Position numbers and translations under genes: made by a program. From Aphanomyces cochlioides (lineage: Eukaryota > Oomycota > Saprolegniomycetes > Saprolegniales > Verrucalvaceae), in NCBI GenBank assembly GCA_019828595.1, contig JAHQRK010000017.1:248001-312000 (forward strand): DNA of 64,000 bases. Direction: 5' to 3'. Numbering within the stretch: position 1 is the first letter of the stretch; each line of letters opens with the position of its first letter. This document shows, piece by piece, positions 54,616 to 64,000 of the stretch. The notes under the pieces were generated by a model that ran no database searches, was not told the origin of the DNA, and worked only from the letters and a program-made list of their open reading frames with translations.

Positions 54616-57600
54616 CTATTGACTCGTAACGCGGCTCGTTGATTTCACTTGGGACTTGTGGCGTTTTTGAAGTTTCGAGACCCATTTTCGAACGTGGCAT
54701 TGGACATACACCATGCTCAAGCTTCGTTCGGCATGCACTGCTGCTTGCAACCTAGTCCAAGTTGTCATTGTTATGTCACAAAAGACAGCAGTACGTAGCA
54801 ATCGAATGGCGAAAGGTTTCCCACGCTGTGGCCATACATGGCGAATGATCCATGCCGGAATCGAGATATGCGAGTGCTTCTTGAACAGCTTGACATCGTT
54901 CTTTCAGTTCCTGTTTCGTCTCGTCTGTCTGATGTACTGCCGTGAGCTGTTTGTCCACGATCGGCTTGATCTCTTGCCAGCACGCACGGAGTTGTTGGAA
55001 TTCGTCCTCGAACGATAAGACGTTGGAAATACCTATGGAAGCGCGAACTTGGGCGAGATCGGCGTCGTCCAGTTCGACTTTGGGATGAACGAGTGTCGCT
55101 CGAAGGTCGTACGCTTGCGTGAGATGCAGCAGTGTGTCGAGATCCATCATATCATTGCCCGTGTCGTAGAAAATTAGCCTACAGTCGCGGACACTGACGC
55201 GATGGCGCGTCACACTCGTAATGATCTTGACAAACTGATCCATGCCAATGACTTGTTGATTTGCTCGACGGAATCGATGGAATGCGACGACAAATTGCTA
55301 GAGAGGATGGATTAGCTTTTTCCAAGCGAGGAGAGGTCGATATACTTCGTCCATCTGAGCATCTAGGCGCTGCCACTCGTGCAGAAAGATGTCCATTGCG
55401 GCATCCAAATCGACGGCGCTCAAATCGTGGTCGTCAGCACTTTGGAGAGAAAATTGTAAAATGAATGGGGCAGTTCAATACCTGTCGGACGGGCGAAATC
55501 GATGCAAGTTTGAAATGGCGTCGACGAGTGTGTCCATTTCATCGCTTGCAAGTGTCTTAGCAAAGATCGAATGGGCTGCTGCGATCACGGCTGACACTGG
55601 CACGACGCAGGAGCCATCTACGAGTTGCTGGAGACGTTTCTTGGGCTCGAATATCTAGTCGACAATCAATCGTGAGACCAAGGCTAGGCAAGACTGGCTT
55701 ACGCGGAGAACGCCAAAGAGTAGATGCGCCAGTGAGCCGAGCCAAGCGTGGAGAATACCTCGGCGAAGTGGCGCTTGGACGCCACATGCCGCGGCAAAGA
55801 ACGAAACGCGACGATCATCGACGTGAGCTTGCATGCCACGGACCAGCTGATCTAAATGCGAAGCAACCAAACTGCGATTTTGGAACTTCGTCATCAAAGA
55901 ATCACACACAAAGACCGAGAGATCTGCCGCACCGCCCACATCTCGGTCGTCTTCTTCTTGGTCGAGCTGGTCGCGTTTGATTTTCTCAATGAGCATGTCG
56001 AGCATGAATCTTTTCAGTTCTCGACGTGTCCACGGCGTGATCGCAACGGGATTCTGCTTTTGCGTGCGATCTGCGTCGACCAGAAACGTTTTCCAAATCC
56101 ACGGCGTGTGGTAAATCCCCACGACGACCGCCGACGACGCAGTTCGTGGAAATCTCGATTCGATGTGGCGTCGTGTCGACGATTTTGAAGGGGAATTCGT
56201 TGACGATGACGACGCCATGGCAGTTTCTGCTACGCTCGCCAATGTGTTCGATCGAGCCGACGACGAACGCAGTCCATGCGTTAGTCGGAGCACGCTAATC
56301 GCCCTGGAGAAATAATTTCGCGCTTTTCCAGAGGACGAGCTCGACTCCTTCCCGGCGTTAACGTCATCGTCGTCTCGAAGCCAATGGCCAGTATCTCCAT
56401 CCGTAACACAACGATATGCTGTTAAAAGCTCGGCACCGCCTGGTAAATGCTTGGTCTACGCATACGTCAAGCATGAGGGAGGTAGTGACAGTGTTCCTAA
56501 CCGAGGTGATTAAGCTGTCGACAAGCAAGAAGGGGTGTTGGGCAACCATGTGCACGAAGAAAGGTTTCCAAGTTGCGACGTCGGCTTGGAGTAAATTCCT
56601 CAGCGCTTGTTTGTTGTGCATGGCGAGCGCGGTGGCCACTTCGACGCTCGAGGCGACCAGCTCTTGGAGATGGCCTTGATGGGTCAAAACGCCATGCAGC
56701 AAAGCAACAACGCCTTTGATATCGTGGCGAAGTGCCAGCGCCATACCTGCTTCTTGTGCTCGTTGCGTTTTATCCAAGAAGGCTGGGAGATCGTCGAGAA
56801 TTTGCACCAGGACATCAAGGCGTTGACGGTGTAGCGTCGAATCTTCATTGTTGCTTGGCGATTCCATGGCAAGAAAGATGCGTTTGGCCAAATCGTGGTT
56901 GAACAAGAGAACGCTGGCTACATCATTGACATGGCTGTCGAGCCATTGAAATGCCACTTGAAGGGGAGAGGCCGATGGCGCATGGACAAGTCGAGCAGGC
57001 ACAACGTCTTCTAATGTAGTCTCATTTGAGGACCAGAGCAAAGGAAGGAGCGTGTGTTTATGAGCTGCGTGGACAACCGATTGCCACGCTTGTGCGGCTG
57101 CCTCATCGAGCTGCATGAATATCTCGACTGTGTTGGGGCAATGGACCATTGCATACTTGAGTATACCAGGATGTGTCGTTAGTACGTCAATCAAGATGTG
57201 TGGCGCTTGTTGAATGGCGCTCGCAAGAGCATCAGGATGCCATTCCATCAACTGAACCAGCGTTGCCACAGCTTGCACGCCATCTTTGTCATTGTTGCTC
57301 TCGTTTTTCGAGCCACCTCGTCTTGGTTCGCCATTCTCGTCGTCTAAGAGATCGCCGCCAACATCGCCATGGCATTTATTCAAGAGTTGCTTGAAATCAC
57401 GCACGCCGCGGTGATACATACCAACATCGCGACTGCAAACCAGTTGATAAATCTCGTCCAACTCGTCGATCAGCTCAGACGTATCGATTTCGTCTAGGTT
57501 TGCGGATCGTTGTGGTTGGAGTCGACCTCTCAACGACGAAGACGGCATGCGGCTAGCAAGACGTCGACGACTTGGCATCTCGACAGGTTTTTTGCCGTTG

Positions 57601-58626
57601 AGAAAACTCGCGCGGGCATGGCTCGCTCGCTTTTTGATCAAGGATAAGGAGGAGATCGACGGTGGCGTTGGAAAAGTCTGCAAGGTGCCTCCTGACGCTG
57701 AGTCTGCTTCTCTGTCCTCGTCGATTTTTTCAACCAAAGGCGAGCCAAATATGCAAGCAGAGGACGACCTTAGTGTCGCAGCCAGTTGTTGCTTGGCGTC
57801 AACAGTCAGCTTGTTTATACATTGGATCAAACATTGAACTCGCGGCGCTGAAGGTGCTGATGATGATAAAGCCGTGGAAGTACGTCGCGGTAGCAATGGC
57901 AATGATGGCGGTGACTCCAGTTGATCAAAAAGTTGGCAAATCATGTCGATGGAGACATTGTTCGTTTCCACTCCGACTTCCTTGAGCTGCTTCTGCTTCT
58001 CCTGTGCCTCCTGCCTCTGTTTGAAGCTGCAGCGCTGGTCTGGAACGTTAGCCGCATAAACTTTGTCTACGAGATCATCAAAGCGGAGATGTTTGACAAG
58101 ACGAGCCTGCATAGAGGGCATTGGCATAGAATGTCTTGTTGTTGTCATAGCTTTGATAGATGGAATGGACGAGACCACCGACGAGCAAATTGCCCACGAG
58201 ACTAGTCGGCGGCAAAACGATGCGGAGCAACTACTTGTATATATTTCAAGAGTGAAGTCAGATTAGCCAGCGCACCTCGACGAGAATCTCCATAAAGATT
58301 GCTGTGCATGCTGCATTTGGCTGCTGCGCAGGCAATGGCTGATCCCGTGGAGTCCATCGTGAATTTGTCGACGAATAACGCAAGAGGGCCTGCCACAGTC
58401 GAGTTACTTTACCTCGCGTCGAGTTGTCGTCCTCGTCGTCGTCGCCGCCTTCATTGCTGTCGTCATGAAGGCGAAGTGCCCATATTTCAAGGATTGGCGC
58501 TACGATTGTATCGACATCTTGCATCGAGAGGCATTTGTGCGATGTAGACTCCTGCCTCGGCCGTCGCTGGCCACGAGACGACGGCGGTGAGGTAGGATTG
58601 ACAAAGTTATACACGGGTGGCAGCAT
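54616..58626 (-). CDS. Large hypothetical protein, multi-exon
   Basis: From the ATG at 58626 (MLPPVYNFVNPTSPPSSRGQ) through short introns to a stop at 54616; roughly 1100-1200 residues. The largest exon (about 58178-56364) is helical with low-complexity Ser stretches and segments such as IDTSELIDELDEIYQLVCSR and PHILIDVLTTHPGILKYAM. Later exons read WIWKTFLVDADRTQKQNPVA, RELKRFMLDMLIEKIKRD, FVVAFHRFRRANQQVIGMDQ, and the last is basic and IQ-like (VQCHVRKWVSKLQKRH). I recognise no catalytic domain. Two joints (near 56440 and 58210) are uncertain; an indel is possible. It may be a cytoskeletal or scaffold protein, but nothing proves this. Confidence 0.6.
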
Positions 58627-58674
58627 CGTGGCGTAGATGAGGAGTGATACGTCGTTACAAAGCTTTTTTTAAAG

Positions 58675-59828
<1,154 letters not shown>

Positions 59829-60320
59829 GGTCAAACTGCGAATTTGACGTCAAGAATAAAACCACTCATTTTCGCCAATCATGAGTCTTCTTATTCTAAT
59901 TTATAGCCAATCATTGAATTTAATAATTTTAGCTAATTGAATTTAAATGCTTTTCAAAAGACACCAATCCACGACGGTTAAAGTGGAAATATCAGCCAAG
60001 TGCAATCTTCATAGACTAAAACGTAAAGACATGTTTAAATTGCAACGATGAACAATTATAGAAAGACGAATTGCTATCTTCGCTCAAGGGCAATTCGAAG
60101 CAAACACACACAAGTCTAAAGGCCACTATCACTGTGATTATAAGTTGACGCGTAATCCGTGGGAATCAAGCGAGGAAAGATACAACTCGAAGAGTCTTCC
60201 CTCACATGAGTGAAGCCGGTAAAACACAATAAACTTTACAAGTTAATAGAATTCTATTTTTTGATATCTAAGTTTATGCATACTAAGGCAACAACCCGGG
60301 AACTTGAGTCCATAATATGA
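59829..60320. other. Spacer between the UPRT gene and the satellite array
   Basis: The UPRT promoter side holds GCCAATCA boxes near 59875 and 59908. GAGTGAAGCCGGT near 60208 is a trace of the dispersed repeat. No gene. Confidence 0.55.
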
Positions 60321-63300
60321 CGTGCCACATGCAGATCTCGACCCCATCGAGATACCCACTCGCCACGTCTGGCATGTTTGAAAGGTGTCATGCTCGTGTT
60401 GTGGACGACCAAGCACCAACTTGGTCCGAAATCAACACGCGATAGTCCCAAGCATACCCCACAAACTGCATCTCGATGCCACTTTTTCTCCACTTTTGGT
60501 ACCCACGTGCCACATGCAGATCTCGACCCCATCGAGATACCCACTCGCCACGTCTGGCATGTTTGAAAGGTGTCATGCTCGTGTGGTGGACGACCAAGCA
60601 CCAACTTGGTCCGAAATCAACACGCGAGAGTCCCAAGCATACCCCACAAACTGCATCTCGATGCCACTTTTTCTCCACTTTTCGTACCCACGTGCCACAT
60701 GAATATCTCGACCCCATCGAGACACCCACTCGCCACGTCTGGCATGTTTGAAAGTGCTCGTGTGGTGGACGACCAAGCACCAACTTGGTCCGAAATCAAC
60801 ACGCGATAGTCCCAAGCATACCCCACAAACTGCATCTCGATGCCACTTTTTCTCCACTTTTCGTACCCACGTGCCACATGCAGATCTCGACCCCATCGAG
60901 ATACCCACTCGCCACGTCTGGCATGTTTGAAAGGTGTCATGCTCGTGTGGTGGACGACCAAGCACCAACTTGGTCCGAAATCAACACGCGATAGTCCCAA
61001 GCATACCCCACAAACTGCATCTCGATGCCACTTTTTCTCCACTTTTGGTACCCACGTGCCACATGCAGATCTCGACCCCATCGAGACACCCACTCGCCAC
61101 GTCTGGCATGTTTGAAAGGTGTCATGCTCGTGTGGTGGACGACCAAGCACCAACTTGGTCCGAAATCAACACGCGATAGTCCCAAGCATACCCCACAAAC
61201 TGCATCTCGATGCCACTTTTTCTCCACTTTTGGTACCCACGTGCCACATGCAGATCTCGACCCCATCGAGACACCCACTCGCCACGTCTGGCATGTTTGA
61301 AAGTGCTCGTGTGGTGGACGACCAAGCACCAACTTGGTCCGAAATCAACACGCGATAGTCCCAAGCATACCCCACAAACTGCATCTCGATGCCACTTTTT
61401 CTCCACTTTTCGTACCCACGTGCCACATGAATATCTCGACCCCATCGAGACACCCACTCGCCACGTCTGGCATGTTTGAAAGTGCTCGTGTGGTGGACGA
61501 CCAAGCACCAACTTGGTCCGAAATCAACACGCGATAGTCCCAAGCATACCCCACAAACTGCATCTCGATGCCACTTTTTCTCCACTTTTGGTACCCACGT
61601 GCCACATGCAGATCTCGACCCCATCGAGACACCCACTCGCCACGTCTGGCATGTTTGAAAGGTGTCATGCTCGTGTGGTGGACGACCAAGCACCAACTTG
61701 GTCCGAAATCAACACGCGATAGTCCCAAGCATACCCCACAAACTGCATCTCGATGCCACTTTTTCTCCACTTTTCGTACCCACGTGCCACATGCAGATCT
61801 CGACCCCATCGAGATACCCACTCGCCACGTCTGGCATGTTTGAAAGGTGTCATGCTCGTGTGGTGGACGACCAAGCACCAACTTGGTCCGAAATCAACAC
61901 GCGATAGTCCCAAGCATACCCCACAAACTGCATCTCGATGCCACTTTTTCTCCACTTTTGGTACCCACGTGCCACATGAATATCTCGACCCCATCGAGAT
62001 ACCCACTCGCCACGTCTGGCATGTTTGAAAGGTGTCATGCTCGTGTGGTGGACGACCAAGCACCAACTTGGTCCGAAATCAACACGCGATAGTCCCAAGC
62101 ATACCCCACAAACTGCATCTCGATGCCACTTTTTCTCCACTTTTGGTACCCACGTGCCACATGCAGATCTCGACCCCATCGAGATACCCACTCGCCACGT
62201 CTGGCATGTTTGAAAGGTGTCATGCTCGTGTGGTGGACGACCAAGCACCAACTTGGTCCGAAATCAACACGCGATAGTCCCAAGCATACCCCACAAACTG
62301 CATCTCGATGCCACTTTTTCTCCACTTTTGGTACCCACGTGCCACATGAATATCTCGACCCCATCGAGATACCCACTCGCCACGTCTGGCATGTTTGAAA
62401 GGTGTCATGCTCGTGTGGTGGACGACCAAGCACCAACTTGGTCCGAAATCAACACGCGATAGTCCCAAGCATACCCCACAAACTGCATCTCGATGCCACT
62501 TTTTCTCCACTTTTGGTACCCACGTGCCACATGCAGATCTCGACCCCATCGAGATACCCACTCGCCACGTCTGGCATGTTTGAAAGGTGTCATGCTCGTG
62601 TGGTGGACGACCAAGCACCAACTTGGTCCGAAATCAACACGCGATAGTCCCAAGCATACCCCACAAACTGCATCTCGATGCCACTTTTTCTCCACTTTTG
62701 GTACCCACGTGCCACATGAATATCTCGACCCCATCGAGATACCCACTCGCCACGTCTGGCATGTTTGAAAGGTGTCATGCTCGTGTGGTGGACGACCAAG
62801 CACCAACTTGGTCCGAAATCAACACGCGATAGTCCCAAGCATACCCCACAAACTGCATCTCGATGCCACTTTTTCTCCACTTTTGGTACCCACGTGCCAC
62901 ATGAATATCTCGACCCCATCGAGATACCCACTCGCCACGTCTGGCATGTTTGAAAGGTGTCATGCTCGTGTGGTGGACGACCAAGCACCAACTTGGTCCG
63001 AAATCAACACGCGATAGTCCCAAGCATACCCCACAAACTGCATCTCGATGCCACTTTTTCTCCACTTTTGGTACCCACGTGCCACATGAATATCTCGACC
63101 CCATCGAGATACCCACTCGCCACGTCTGGCATGTTTGAAAGGTGTCATGCTCGTGTGGTGGACGACCAAGCACCAACTTGGTCCGAAATCAACACGCGAT
63201 AGTCCCAAGCATACCCCACAAACTGCATCTCGATGCCACTTTTTCTCCACTTTTGGTACCCACGTGCCACATGAATATCTCGACCCCATCGAGACACCCA

Positions 63301-64000
63301 CTCGCCACGTCTGGCATGTTTGAAAGTGCTCGTGTGGTGGACGACCAAGCACCAACTTGGTCCGAAATCAACACGCGATAGTCCCAAGCATACCCCACAA
63401 ACTGCATCTCGATGCCACTTTTTCTCCACTTTTGGTACCCACGTGCCACATGCAGATCTCGACCCCATCGAGACACCCACTCGCCACGTCTGGCATGTTT
63501 GAAAGTGCTCGTGTGGTGGACGACCAAGCACCAACTTGGTCCGAAATCAACACGCGATAGTCCCAAGCATACCCCACAAACTGCATCTCGATGCCACTTT
63601 TTTCTCCACTTTTCGTACCCACGTGCCACATGAATATCTCGACCCCATCGAGACACCCACTCGCCACGTCTGGCATGTTTGAAAGTGCTCGTGTGGTGGA
63701 CGACCAAGCACCAACTTGGTCCGAAATCAACACGCGATAGTCCCAAGCATACCCCACAAACTGCATCTCGATGCCACTTTTTCTCCACTTTTGGTACCCA
63801 CGTGCCACATGCAGATCTCGACCCCATCGAGACACCCACTCGCCACGTCTGGCATGTTTGAAAGGTGTCATGCTCGTGTGGTGGACGACCAAGCACCAAC
63901 TTGGTCCGAAATCAACACGCGATAGTCCCAAGCATACCCCACAAACTGCATCTCGATGCCACTTTTTCTCCACTTTTCGTACCCACGTGCCACATGAATA
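60321..64000. repeat. 185-bp tandem satellite, at least 20 copies, open at window end
   Basis: Units start at CGTGCCACATG, for example at 60321, 60506, 60691, 60870, 61055, 61240, 61419, 61598, 61783 and on to 63986. Most are 185 bp; six lack 6 bp around GGTGTCATGCTCG and are 179 bp. Copies differ at only a few diagnostic sites (CAGATCTCG/AATATCTCG, GAGATACC/GAGACACC, TTTTGGTAC/TTTTCGTAC). Each unit has three short hairpins: ATCTCGA..TCGAGAT, ACCAAG..CTTGGT, GCATC..GATGC. Long open frames across units on both strands are by-products of the repeat, not genes. Confidence 0.97.

Noticed and set aside
57547..58205. Plus-strand frames opposite the large hypothetical gene
   Set aside because: The minus strand has the longer frame, splice signals and balanced composition.
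60321..64000. Long open frames on both strands (up to 236 codons)
   Set aside because: They are created by the satellite period and run in several frames at once; no start context, domain or codon signal.
60321..64000. CRISPR-like array
   Set aside because: Whole 185-bp units are repeated with no unique spacers, and the genes around are eukaryotic.

Overview
The window is nuclear DNA of a small-intron eukaryote, most likely an oomycete of the Saprolegnia/Aphanomyces type. This is inferred from introns of about 38-55 nt with GT..AG ends in almost every multi-exon gene, secreted PAN/Apple-domain proteins with Thr/Pro linkers, a TKL receptor-kinase family, frequent CCAAT boxes between genes and a mixed DNA-transposon load. 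Recognisable housekeeping genes are PNO1/DIM2 (6635-7318), proteasome alpha-2 (53751-54596), a phosphoglycolate-phosphatase-like HAD enzyme (27591-28836), a DHHC palmitoyltransferase (41679-42897) and a uracil phosphoribosyltransferase (58675-59828). I see no tRNA, rRNA or CRISPR array.

Layout. 0.5-10.8 kb is gene-dense: a WW-domain pseudokinase, a torsin/ClpB-like ER AAA+ ATPase, PNO1, and two tandem CaMK-type kinases. One of these kinases is frameshifted and has a Tc1/mariner-like MITE in an intron. 11.5-27.1 kb holds one intact receptor kinase, one broken copy and two relics of the same family, interleaved with a Mutator-like element (15.26-18.58 kb), a Tc1 fragment, inverted-repeat elements and dispersed repeats. 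27.6-42.9 kb alternates ordinary genes (HAD phosphatase and its dead copy, a SMYD-like SET protein, a charged coiled-coil protein, an EF-hand protein, a DHHC enzyme) with the best copy of the receptor kinase (33670-36807). 42.9-47.3 kb is repeat-rich and gene-poor. 47.3-52.3 kb is a decaying cluster of secreted PAN-domain proteins. 53.7-59.8 kb is gene-dense again. From 60321 to the end of the window runs a 185-bp satellite of at least 20 copies.

Most interesting. (1) A paralogous family whose ectodomain carries about six beta/gamma-crystallin-like Greek-key motifs, followed by a Ser/Thr/Pro linker, one membrane helix and a TKL kinase. (2) A Mutator-like element whose near-identical 230-bp terminal inverted repeats enclose a transposase and an oppositely oriented C2H2 zinc finger-SET protein. 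(3) A 5-nt microexon that supplies the catalytic His-Cys of a DHHC enzyme. (4) A BED-like zinc finger fused to uracil phosphoribosyltransferase. (5) A recurrent TTATCCGGATAA promoter motif. Several genes carry single frameshifts or stops. These may be real decay or assembly errors, and the sequence alone cannot separate the two.
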